From positions 1-14,607 of the forward strand of contig JBAWXE010000070.1 in assembly GCA_037144255.1 (NCBI GenBank): DNA of 14,607 nucleotides, written 5' to 3'. Source of the DNA: JBAWXE01 sp037144255. Its GTDB lineage: Bacteria; Bacteroidota; Bacteroidia; Chitinophagales; Chitinophagaceae. Each line of letters opens with the position of its first letter. Positions within the stretch are counted from its first letter, which is position 1. This document shows, piece after piece, positions 7,814 to 14,571 of this stretch. The translations under genes and the position numbers were made by a program. The notes beneath the pieces were generated by a model that did not search any database, was not told where the DNA came from, and saw only the letters and a program-made list of their open reading frames with translations.

Positions 7814-10662
7814 AAAAACTCTTAGTTGTTATTTTGTTGTGTATCACTTTGCCTTCTTGGGCACAGAAGCCTTTTAGTCGCGACTATTGGCTGAATGATG
7901 CAGGTGTGCCAATAAAAGTGAATGCCCTCATCTTAGACGAAAGTGGATATATATGGGTAGGCACAGCTGATGGCTTATATTACTTTAACGGACGAACTTT
8001 TAATAAGATTGCTGATACTGCTCGTCAACCAATAACAGCATTGACTTGTAGTGAAAACTGTATATGGATAGGGTATGCTAATGGTAATGTTTCCACTTGT
8101 ATCAATAATACAATAATGCCTTATGAAATATTTGGTAGACATGGGCATTCTACTATCAATAATATATATAAAGATAAGTTAGGCATACTTTGGCTATGTA
8201 CCGAGAGTGAGGGTATTTATTGTGTGGTCAATAATGCAGCTATAGTATGTAATACTAATAAAGGCTTGTCAGACAATTTTATTTATGCCGCTTTGGAACT
8301 ACCATATAATTCATTGCTAGCAGGCAGTGATAAAGGTATTAATATCATTAGCCTCTACCACCATAAGGTCAATATAGATGTTATAACCACCTTACAAGGA
8401 TTGCCTGACAATATTGTAAAAGTTTTGAAAAAAGTACCTGATACAACACAATATTGGATAGGTACACAACAACAGGGAATTGCCATCTTTGATTATGAAA
8501 GTAAAAAAATACTACCTTATAAATATCCAAAATGGAAATGGGGGCAAGTAAATGATATAGAACCTGTAGATAAAGAACATGCATGGGTAGCAACTGATGA
8601 GGGTTATCTTCTGAAAATTGATCTGCAATCAGACAGTATGAAGATCACTCAATATTCTATGGCTGGTGATAAAATAAAGAAACTTTTACGCGATAAGGTG
8701 GGAAATATTTGGTGTGCTACTAATAGAGGGATAACTATGGTAATGGAGGAATATATGGGGTATATTCCACTCAAAAGACCTTTTTCTTTGCAGGAGATCA
8801 ATGCATTAGCTAGCGATAATGATAGATATTTGTGGTTTGCTCAAAGCAAAGAATTATATCAGATCGACTTAGCGAATTTTAATGATATCAAACATATTTT
8901 CACTGCAGAAGCCACCATTACTTCTTTACATTTCGATAATCACAAGCAATTGTGGATAGGTACGCTTGGTAAGGGTTTATGGTACTACGATAGATTACAC
9001 GTCATAAGACATATTACTACCATTACAAACCTTACTCAGGGACAAATACTGGATATCTCAGGTTATAGAAACGAGATATGGGTATCTACCCTCAATGGTG
9101 TCGAAGAGCTGGTTGTACCTGAATCAAATCCCTCAGACCCAAGGCTTATTAATCACCACAGTAAACATTCTGGTGTAGGTAGCGATTATGTGTATCATCT
9201 TTATCCGGATAAAGATGATCATATGTGGATGGCTACGGATGGTGCTGGGGTATCTATGTATGATGGCCGCGAGTATAGCAGATGGGATTCTTCTTCTGGA
9301 TTTAAAAGTCAGGTAGTATATTCAATTACTCAAGATGCATATGGTACAATATGGGCTGGTACCTTGAATAATGGACTCTTTCACTATAGTAACGAGAAAT
9401 GGCATCAATATGAACTGCAGGATGGTTTGCAGGATGTGAATATTTCTGCTATCATGGGCAATAAATCAGGTCAAATCATTGTAGTGAATAAAAAGGGTAT
9501 TGATGAATGGTATCCTGATTGCATGCAGTTTCGTCACTTCAACAGACGTTTGGATATCAATATCGATAGCCTGTCTGTGCAACTCAATTGCATAGCTAAA
9601 GATGTTGAAGGCAATGTATTTGTGCCTTATGAACATGGCATAATCGTATTTAAGAACATCTTTCAAAAACAAGACATAATGCCCGATGTTCATATTTCAG
9701 GATTAAGTCTTTTCTTTCAACCAATTGAACAAGGTTTGCATGATTTCTCTTATCCGGAAAATCATATCACTATCAAATACGATGGTATCAACTACTCCAA
9801 TCCCGAACGTCTACATTACCGATATGCATTGAATGGCTTTAACGATTCCTGGATATTGACCAATGATGAATCTGTTACTTTCCCCAAGCTGCCTCCGGGT
9901 ACTTATTCTTTCAGAGTACAGGTCTCATTAAGTAATAATTTTTTCAATGCAAAGGAGTCATCATATACATTTACTATCGCAGCACCTTTGTGGAAACGTA
10001 CATGGTTTATAGCGGCTATGTTATTACTTATTGGTATTCTAATCTACTATATTCAGAAATTAAGGGATAGAAGAGTTAGTAAGGTTTCCTTATTGCAAAA
10101 AGAACGTATGATATTTGAGTATGAGCACTTGAAAAGCCAAGTAAATCCACACTTCTTATTTAATAGTCTCAATACTTTAGCTAGCTTGATAGAGGAAAAC
10201 ACTGAGACTGCTATTGACTATACTGTTCATTTGTCCGATCTGTATAGAAACATGTTAGCATATAAGGATAAAGATCTCATATTGTTAGTTGAAGAGATGG
10301 AACTACTTCAAAAATACCTTTATATACAACAAAGCCGTTTTGGAAGTGCACTGCAATTAAAGGTAAATATTTCCGAAAAATTGCTGATGAACAAGAAAAT
10401 CGTTCCTCTTGCGTTACAATTATTAGTAGAGAATGCCATCAAGCATAATGTTGTGTCCATTTCATCACCACTAATTATATATATAGATGCAAATGAATAT
10501 ACGATAGTCGTGCGAAACTGGTTGCAACCCAAGATGAATACAGAACGAGGGGCGGGTTTAGGTTTGATAAATATTCGTAAACGTTATTTTTTACTTGCGA
10601 AAAGACAAATATCTTACGGTGTGTATGATAATGAATATATTGTAATATTGCCATTGATATGA
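7810..10662 (+). CDS. Two-component sensor: Reg_prop beta-propeller, Y_Y_Y domain, LytS-type histidine kinase
   Basis: A 950-aa inner-membrane sensor kinase. The signal peptide is MKKLLVVILLCITLPSWA. Residues about 25-620 form a periplasmic propeller region with repeated Reg_prop motifs, e.g. DESGYIWVGTADGLYYF (43-59), LGILWLC, VGNIWCATNRGI, KQLWIGTLGKGLWYY, DHMWMATDGAGVSMY and YGTIWAGTLNNGLFHY. A Y_Y_Y domain follows at about 650-724 (YDGINYSNPERLHYRYALNGF, then LPPGTYSFRV), then one membrane helix at 732-752. The cytoplasmic His_kinase domain has QVNPHFLFNSLNTL with phospho-accepting His781. Its ATPase part carries LLVENAIKHN (Asn875) and GAGLGLINIRKR (914-925). It lacks the C-terminal receiver and AraC domains of hybrid HTCS proteins. 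It overlaps both the upstream yceI gene and the downstream regulator gene by 4 nt. The ligand is unknown. Confidence 0.95.
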   Translation: MKKLLVVILLCITLPSWAQKPFSRDYWLNDAGVPIKVNALILDESGYIWVGTADGLYYFNGRTFNKIADTARQPITALTCSENCIWIGYANGNVSTCINNTIMPYEIFGRHGHSTINNIYKDKLGILWLCTESEGIYCVVNNAAIVCNTNKGLSDNFIYAALELPYNSLLAGSDKGINIISLYHHKVNIDVITTLQGLPDNIVKVLKKVPDTTQYWIGTQQQGIAIFDYESKKILPYKYPKWKWGQVNDIEPVDKEHAWVATDEGYLLKIDLQSDSMKITQYSMAGDKIKKLLRDKVGNIWCATNRGITMVMEEYMGYIPLKRPFSLQEINALASDNDRYLWFAQSKELYQIDLANFNDIKHIFTAEATITSLHFDNHKQLWIGTLGKGLWYYDRLHVIRHITTITNLTQGQILDISGYRNEIWVSTLNGVEELVVPESNPSDPRLINHHSKHSGVGSDYVYHLYPDKDDHMWMATDGAGVSMYDGREYSRWDSSSGFKSQVVYSITQDAYGTIWAGTLNNGLFHYSNEKWHQYELQDGLQDVNISAIMGNKSGQIIVVNKKGIDEWYPDCMQFRHFNRRLDINIDSLSVQLNCIAKDVEGNVFVPYEHGIIVFKNIFQKQDIMPDVHISGLSLFFQPIEQGLHDFSYPENHITIKYDGINYSNPERLHYRYALNGFNDSWILTNDESVTFPKLPPGTYSFRVQVSLSNNFFNAKESSYTFTIAAPLWKRTWFIAAMLLLIGILIYYIQKLRDRRVSKVSLLQKERMIFEYEHLKSQVNPHFLFNSLNTLASLIEENTETAIDYTVHLSDLYRNMLAYKDKDLILLVEEMELLQKYLYIQQSRFGSALQLKVNISEKLLMNKKIVPLALQLLVENAIKHNVVSISSPLIIYIDANEYTIVVRNWLQPKMNTERGAGLGLINIRKRYFLLAKRQISYGVYDNEYIVILPLI

Positions 10663-11417
10663 ATATTCTGATAATAGAAGATGAAGTTCCTGCTTTCAAA
10701 AGGCTCAGTAAGCTGGTATTGGAAGTTATTCCCGATGCTCATATGGAGCAACAAATAGATAGTATTGCAGCAGCAAAAGAGTGGTTTGCTAATCATGACA
10801 TGCCTGATCTTGTGTTTATGGATATTCACCTAGCAGATGGTTCTGGTCTTGATCTTCTGAAAATGGAAAAGATCGAATGTCCAGTAGTATTTGTTACTGC
10901 CTATGATGAATATGCCATACAGGCATTTAAAGCCAATAGTATTGATTATCTATTGAAGCCTATAAAGAAAGAGGATCTGGAAGGCGCCATTGACAAACTC
11001 AAACAATTTGAAAAAATATTCTCTCAACAAGAAACATTTGTTCCATATACAAAGCCCGGTAATCCATCTGAATACAAAAAACGTTTTGTAATACGTTTTG
11101 GTGAGCATATCAAAACTTTATTGGTAGAAGAGATTGCATATTGCTTCAGTGAGAATAAAGCCACGTATGCACGTACTTTCGAAGGGCGCACTTATCCTAT
11201 GGATCATAATCTGGATGCATTAGACCAAATGCTAAACCCTCAGGACTTTTTTCGTATCAATCGTCAATATCTTATTAGTCTTAAGACTATTGAAGATATG
11301 AGATCTTATACTAAAGCAAGGGTGATTGTAACACTGAATCCTCCGGTGAAAGAACCTCCGGTTGTCAGCTCTGAAAGAGCGGCTGATTTTAAACTTTGGT
11401 TATCAGGAGAAATTTGA
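10659..11417 (+). CDS. LytTR-family response regulator
   Basis: A 252-aa cytosolic transcription factor, the partner of the upstream kinase. The receiver domain (1-115) has the acidic pocket EDE at 7-9, phospho-acceptor Asp55 in LVFMDIHLADGSG, switch Thr80 in VVFVTAYDEYA and Lys100 in DYLLKPIKK. After a linker, a LytTR DNA-binding domain covers about 141-248 (KRFVIRFGEHIKTL, then EEIAYCFSENKATYARTFEGRTY and FFRINRQYLISL). LytTR domains bind paired direct repeats upstream of target promoters. The ATG overlaps the kinase TGA (ATGA), so the pair is translationally coupled. The target genes are not shown; the envelope gene set starting 116 bp downstream is the nearest candidate (inference). Confidence 0.96.
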   Translation: MNILIIEDEVPAFKRLSKLVLEVIPDAHMEQQIDSIAAAKEWFANHDMPDLVFMDIHLADGSGLDLLKMEKIECPVVFVTAYDEYAIQAFKANSIDYLLKPIKKEDLEGAIDKLKQFEKIFSQQETFVPYTKPGNPSEYKKRFVIRFGEHIKTLLVEEIAYCFSENKATYARTFEGRTYPMDHNLDALDQMLNPQDFFRINRQYLISLKTIEDMRSYTKARVIVTLNPPVKEPPVVSSERAADFKLWLSGEI

Positions 11418-11429
11418 TATGTAAAGAAT

Positions 11430-11479
11430 TAATATTCGATGTGCTTGGTCAATTATTTTTCCGCATTCATCGAATATTA
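11430..11479. repeat. Perfect 12-bp inverted repeat with 26-nt spacer
   Basis: TAATATTCGATG (11430-11441) is exactly complementary to CATCGAATATTA (11468-11479). The pairing can continue with TGC/GCA (11442-11444 with 11463-11465) after a 2-nt bulge. It lies 13 nt after the response-regulator stop codon and upstream of the next promoter. No T-run follows it, so it is not a standard intrinsic terminator. It may be an mRNA 3'-end stem or an operator; the sequence alone does not decide. Confidence 0.6.
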
Positions 11480-11504
11480 TGCATGTAGAGACATTTATTG
11501 GCTG

Positions 11505-11512
11505 TATTTTTG
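11505..11512 (+). promoter_or_regulatory. -7 promoter element of the OB-fold gene
   Basis: TATTTTTG matches TAnnTTTG perfectly and lies 21 nt before the ATG at 11534. No good -33 TTTG is seen at 18-20 bp upstream, so dependence on an activator such as the adjacent LytTR regulator is possible but unproven. Confidence 0.45.
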
Positions 11513-11533
11513 ATCACTTTTATAAATTAAACA

Positions 11534-11935
11534 ATGAAGAAGAAAATTTTTTTAGGATTGTTAGTCGCTGTGATCGCTGCAGTTGCAGTAGTTGTTTTTA
11601 TGCTCAATAAACCACATAAAAAAGCCGAAGACCAAAAAGGTATTGCATTGACAGCCATAGAGTTATACAAGGCATATGGTGCTAATGAGAAGAAAGCCGA
11701 TTCTTCATACCTCAAAAAAGTATTGGAAGTAAGTGGTGAAGTTTCAGAAGTAAAGGAAAATCAGGATCATAAGACTACTGTATTGCTAAAATCTGATGAT
11801 GCTATGGGGGGGATTTTTTGTACAATGAGAGATTCAGGTGTGAAATTGGAACTTGGTAAAAAAATTACAGTAAAAGGGTTTTGTTCTGGTCATACTTTGA
11901 CCGATGTTAATATTACAGGCTGTGTTTTAAAATAA
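11534..11935 (+). CDS. Membrane-anchored OB-fold (tRNA_anti-like) protein
   Basis: A 133-aa protein with a single N-terminal hydrophobic helix (about 5-25, KKKIFLGLL..VVVFML) and no lipobox, so it is probably an inner-membrane-anchored periplasmic protein. Residues about 38-133 look like the tRNA_anti-like OB-fold family of Bacteroidota: LTAIELYKAYGANEKKAD, then YLKKVLEVSGEVSEV, TTVLLKSDD, LGKKITVKGFCSGH, DVNITGCVLK. Cys96, Cys117 and Cys130 are conserved-looking and could pair. Despite the family name, nothing here suggests tRNA binding, and the location argues against it. The gene is followed by 62 nt and then the cytochrome gene on the same strand; the whole run to 13976 could be one transcript or two. 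Confidence 0.75.
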   Translation: MKKKIFLGLLVAVIAAVAVVVFMLNKPHKKAEDQKGIALTAIELYKAYGANEKKADSSYLKKVLEVSGEVSEVKENQDHKTTVLLKSDDAMGGIFCTMRDSGVKLELGKKITVKGFCSGHTLTDVNITGCVLK

Positions 11936-11942
11936 TTGAAAT

Positions 11943-11967
11943 TATCTTTGACGTTACAATTTGTTAC
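11943..11967 (+). promoter_or_regulatory. Candidate promoter and GTTAC direct repeat before the cytochrome gene
   Basis: TATCTTTG at 11943-11950 is a perfect TAnnTTTG, 47 nt before the ATG at 11998. Just downstream, GTTAC occurs twice with a 10-bp period (11953-11957 and 11963-11967), one helical turn, which could be a protein-binding site in the leader. A second, imperfect AT-rich box (TATAATTTG, 11988-11996) abuts the start codon. Which of these is used cannot be decided by eye. Confidence 0.35.
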
Positions 11968-11997
11968 ATAGTAAATAAAATACAAAATATAATTTGC

Positions 11998-12423
11998 ATG
12001 AAAAAAGTGTTTGTTGCAGTAATTTTATCCTTTGGTTTTTTTAGCACAGTTAGTTTGATGAGTTGTGAAAGTAAAAAAGCTGATAAAGATTTCCCCATAA
12101 TAACACCTGTGCATCCGGTTACTTGTGATACCACCAATATTACCTATGATAGCACGATCGCTCCAATATTCAGTGCTAACTGTACTAAATCAGGTTGTCA
12201 TAATACTACAGATATGGCATTGGCTGGCAATGTTGCATTAGACACATGGACTGGGGTCAATGCTTTTTTATCTAATACCAGATCAGGTGGCCCTACTAAA
12301 ATGCTTAATGATATCAATCAAGTTTCTGGTGGAAATAACATGCCTAAATCAGGTGGGAAAATCAGCGATTGTAATATCAAACAGATCACTAAGTGGATAG
12401 CTAGTGGATGGCCTCAGCATTAA
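11998..12423 (+). CDS. c-type cytochrome-like lipoprotein with CX4CH haem motif
   Basis: A 141-aa lipoprotein: signal peptide followed by lipobox LMSC with acylated Cys23, then a short linker and one cytochrome-like domain (about 40-141). The haem site is CTKSGCH (Cys62, Cys67, His68), i.e. CX4CH instead of the usual CX2CH. The framework matches the small cytochrome domains common in Bacteroidota and Planctomycetota: IAPIFSANC at the front, an NNMPKSGG loop with Met115 as likely sixth haem ligand, and a closing IKQITKWIASGWP helix. Cys43 and Cys125 may form a disulfide. It would be anchored on the periplasmic or outer-membrane face and could carry electrons. It lies 34 nt upstream of the second yceI gene and probably shares its transcript. 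Covalent haem attachment is inferred, not shown. Confidence 0.82.
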   Translation: MKKVFVAVILSFGFFSTVSLMSCESKKADKDFPIITPVHPVTCDTTNITYDSTIAPIFSANCTKSGCHNTTDMALAGNVALDTWTGVNAFLSNTRSGGPTKMLNDINQVSGGNNMPKSGGKISDCNIKQITKWIASGWPQH

Positions 12424-12457
12424 TCCTTAATTTTATCAACAGTTAAATAAATTTATA

Positions 12458-13003
12458 ATGAAAAAAATACTTTTTGCCATAGTGCTCATAAGCAGTACAA
12501 CTGGTGCTTATGCACAAAAATATATGACTCGTAGTGGTAAGATATCTTTCTTCGCTACCGGTGGTACTGAAAAGATCGAAGCTATCAACAATGAAGTTGC
12601 CAGTATTTTGGATAGCAAATCGGGTGATGTAGTATTTCAGGTGCCTGTAAAGAGTTTTAAGTTTGCAAGTGCATTGATGGAAGAGCATTTCAATGAGAAC
12701 TATATTGAAAGTGACAAATTCCCAAAATCAGACCTGAAAGGTAAGGTCTCAAACATTTCTGAAGTCAATTTTGAAAAGGATGGAGCTTACAAAGTTACTG
12801 TAGTGGGTAAACTTACCATGCATGGTGTTACTAAGGAAGTAAGTGTACCCGGTACAATAACTGTAAAAGGTAAACAAATTACACTCAGTTCAAAATTCAA
12901 GGTATTGTTGGCTGATTATGAGATCAAGATCCCTTCAGTAGTAAAGGATAAAATCGCCAAGGATGCAGAAATTACAGTAAATAGTATTTTAGATCAGAAA
13001 TAA
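12458..13003 (+). CDS. YceI family periplasmic protein (second copy)
   Basis: A 181-aa exported YceI protein. The signal peptide MKKILFAIVLISSTTGAYA is cleaved before Gln20. The barrel then shows SGKISFFATGGTEKIEAIN, VVFQVPVKSFKFASALM, EEHFNENYIESDKFPKSDLKG, YKVTVVGKLTMHGVTKEV and LADYEIKIPSVVKDKIAKDAEI. It shares the EEHFNE.Y.ES..FP core and the I.IP..V.DK..... tail with the YceI protein at 7253, but is clearly diverged. By family it would bind an isoprenoid-like lipid in the periplasm; the actual ligand is unknown. It sits between a cytochrome gene and a barrel gene (25 nt to the latter), so a role in envelope electron transfer or lipid traffic is plausible (inference). Confidence 0.92.
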   Translation: MKKILFAIVLISSTTGAYAQKYMTRSGKISFFATGGTEKIEAINNEVASILDSKSGDVVFQVPVKSFKFASALMEEHFNENYIESDKFPKSDLKGKVSNISEVNFEKDGAYKVTVVGKLTMHGVTKEVSVPGTITVKGKQITLSSKFKVLLADYEIKIPSVVKDKIAKDAEITVNSILDQK

Positions 13004-13028
13004 TTTTTCATTTTTCGAATCATAAGTC

Positions 13029-13976
13029 ATGCGCATTAGGTCATTTTTGTTTTTTTCTGCAGTATTGCTTACTTCATTTTCTTTTCAATCAAAAGCACAA
13101 CAAGGTGCTGATGATCTGGCTAAAATGCTGGAACAAGAAGATAAAACAGCAAAGCATAAGAAAGATTACACTACCGCTACATTCAAGGCTACACGTATCC
13201 TTGACGGTAATAGCATTGAGAATACAGGTAAGGGGGTACTAGATTTCAGGATCATGCATCGTTTCGGCGAACTAAGCACAGGAGCTTCAAATTTTTACGG
13301 TTTTGATAACGCTGCTACTAAATTGGCTCTTGACTATGGTATCACCAAATGGTTGATGGTAGGTGTTGGTCGTAGTGCTTATCTGAAAGAATATGATGCA
13401 TTTACTAAGGTGAAAATATTACGCCAGGTAAAAAATGGTGGCATGCCTCTCAGCCTTAGTTATGCTACAGGAGCTACATTACAAGGAGAAGATGTTCAAC
13501 TGGCACCTGATGGTTCTAAATATTCTGTCGTTGACCGCATGCGTTTTTATCATCAGATACTCATCGCACGCAAATTCAATGATTGGTTGTCTCTGCAATT
13601 GATGCCTACATTGATACACATGAATGTTGTTGATTCTTCTAAGGATGCAAATGATATCATGGCTATGGGTATTGGCGGTCGTATCAAGTTGTCCACTCGT
13701 TTTGCCCTCACCGGCGAATACTATTATACATTGGGTAATAAGCTGAGCGGTCATGATTATCAAAATGGACTTTCTGTAGGGGTAGATATTGAAACAGGTG
13801 GTCACGTATTTCAATTGGTATTCACTAATGCAACAGGATTGAATGAACATTCATTCGTTGCACAGAATACCAGCAAGTGGAGTAATGGTGGTATTCACTT
13901 CGGGTTCAATATTTCACGTGTTTTTACTATTGTACAACCTGAAGAATTTAAACACACGAATAATAAGAGCTGGTAA
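13029..13976 (+). CDS. DUF5777-like outer-membrane beta-barrel protein
   Basis: A 315-aa exported protein with a signal peptide (about 1-23, ending SKA before Gln). A short charged linker (DLAKMLEQEDKTAKHKKDYT) precedes a region of amphipathic beta-strands of the DUF5777 barrel type. Recognisable stretches are TFKATRILDGNSIENTGKG, LDFRIMHRFGELSTGASNFYGFDNA, ITKWLMVGVGRSAYLKEYD and FALTGEYYYTLG; the C-terminal part has GGIHFGFNISRVFTI. The strands alternate hydrophobic and polar residues as in outer-membrane barrels, but the last residue is Trp in a polar NNKSW tail. The function of the family is unknown. It is last in the cytochrome-yceI-barrel cluster and ends just before a strong terminator. 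The family assignment is from remembered motifs and could not be searched. Confidence 0.8.
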   Translation: MRIRSFLFFSAVLLTSFSFQSKAQQGADDLAKMLEQEDKTAKHKKDYTTATFKATRILDGNSIENTGKGVLDFRIMHRFGELSTGASNFYGFDNAATKLALDYGITKWLMVGVGRSAYLKEYDAFTKVKILRQVKNGGMPLSLSYATGATLQGEDVQLAPDGSKYSVVDRMRFYHQILIARKFNDWLSLQLMPTLIHMNVVDSSKDANDIMAMGIGGRIKLSTRFALTGEYYYTLGNKLSGHDYQNGLSVGVDIETGGHVFQLVFTNATGLNEHSFVAQNTSKWSNGGIHFGFNISRVFTIVQPEEFKHTNNKSW

Positions 13977-14000
13977 AATCTTTAAAATTAAACTTATAAA

Positions 14001-14034
14001 TAATAAAGGCTGCTCATGGAGCAGCCTTTATTAT
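14001..14034. terminator. Strong bidirectional terminator between convergent genes
   Basis: A near-perfect hairpin of about 15 bp with loop ATG: GGCTGCTC pairs with GAGCAGCC, extended by AAA/TTT and AT pairs. It has T-rich flanks in both directions (TTTATTATTT on the plus strand; TTTATTATTTATAAG on the minus strand). It lies between the stop of the DUF5777 gene (13976) and that of the convergent aldolase gene (14056), so it can end both transcripts. Confidence 0.92.
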
Positions 14035-14055
14035 TTATGTTAGATCAATATCGAA

Positions 14056-14571
14056 TTATGCTATTGTGATAGTTTCGTCCATATATACATCTTGTATATT
14101 ATTCAGCAATTCTACACCATCTTTCATTGGTTTTTGGAATGCTTTACGTCCACTGATCAGGCCCATACCACCGGCACGTTTGTTTACTACAGCGGTCATT
14201 ACGGCTTCTGCCATATCAGATGCACCTTTAGACTCTCCACCAGAGTTGATAAGTCCTACACGTCCCATGTAGCAATTTGCTACCTGATAACGGCACAGGT
14301 CTATCGGATGATCAGTAGTCAGGTTCTCATATACTTTCTTATGGGTCTTACCAAAGTTCATAGCCAAATAACCACCATTGTTGGTAGGTAATTTTTGCTT
14401 GATGATATCTGCTTGTATAGTTACACCTAAATGGTTTGCTTGTCCTGTAAGGTCGGCAGCAGCATGATAGTCTATGCCATCTTTCTTGAATCCACTGTTA
14501 CGCAGGTAACACCACAGTACTGTAGCCATACCTAATTCGTGTGCATATTCAAAGGCCCATACCACCGGCAC
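14056..14571 (-). CDS. fbaB: Class I fructose-bisphosphate aldolase, 3' part only (5' end lost at contig edge)
   Basis: C-terminal half (about 165 reliable residues of roughly 350) of a DhnA/FbaB-type aldolase, which splits fructose 1,6-bisphosphate into two triose phosphates in glycolysis/gluconeogenesis. Visible are FEYAHELGMATVLWCYLRN, HAAADLTGQANHLG, the Schiff-base region DIIKQKLP (Lys-Gln-Lys codons at 14392-14400), and the phosphate-binding loops GLINSGGESKG and GMGLISGRKAFQKP, ending DETITIA. The apparent start (GTG at 14571) is not real: the first six codons come from a 55-bp repeat of the gene's own downstream sequence, read in the wrong frame. Genuine aldolase coding begins at about 14552 or 14553 and runs to the TAA at 14056. 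The gene is convergent with the DUF5777 gene across a shared terminator. Confidence 0.88.
   Translation of the reverse strand: MPVVWAFEYAHELGMATVLWCYLRNSGFKKDGIDYHAAADLTGQANHLGVTIQADIIKQKLPTNNGGYLAMNFGKTHKKVYENLTTDHPIDLCRYQVANCYMGRVGLINSGGESKGASDMAEAVMTAVVNKRAGGMGLISGRKAFQKPMKDGVELLNNIQDVYMDETITIA
14159..14213. repeat. 55-bp exact direct repeat, internal copy
   Basis: Identical to 14553-14607, offset 394 bp, same orientation. This copy is in frame within the aldolase gene and encodes the conserved AEAVMTAVVNKRAGGMG segment, so it is the authentic location. The base before it differs (C14158 versus A14552). Confidence 0.97.

Noticed and set aside
11806..11820. Run of seven G followed shortly by six T in the OB-fold gene, a possible phase-variation tract
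   Set aside because: The reading frame continues through it into conserved family residues (GIFC, GFCSGH, GCVLK). A single run with no sign of length variation is not enough to claim slippage.
13479..13850. Minus-strand open frame of 123 codons opposite the DUF5777 gene
   Set aside because: Antisense shadow of a real gene, Cys/His/Ile-rich in a way typical of reversed reading, with no signal peptide or family motif.
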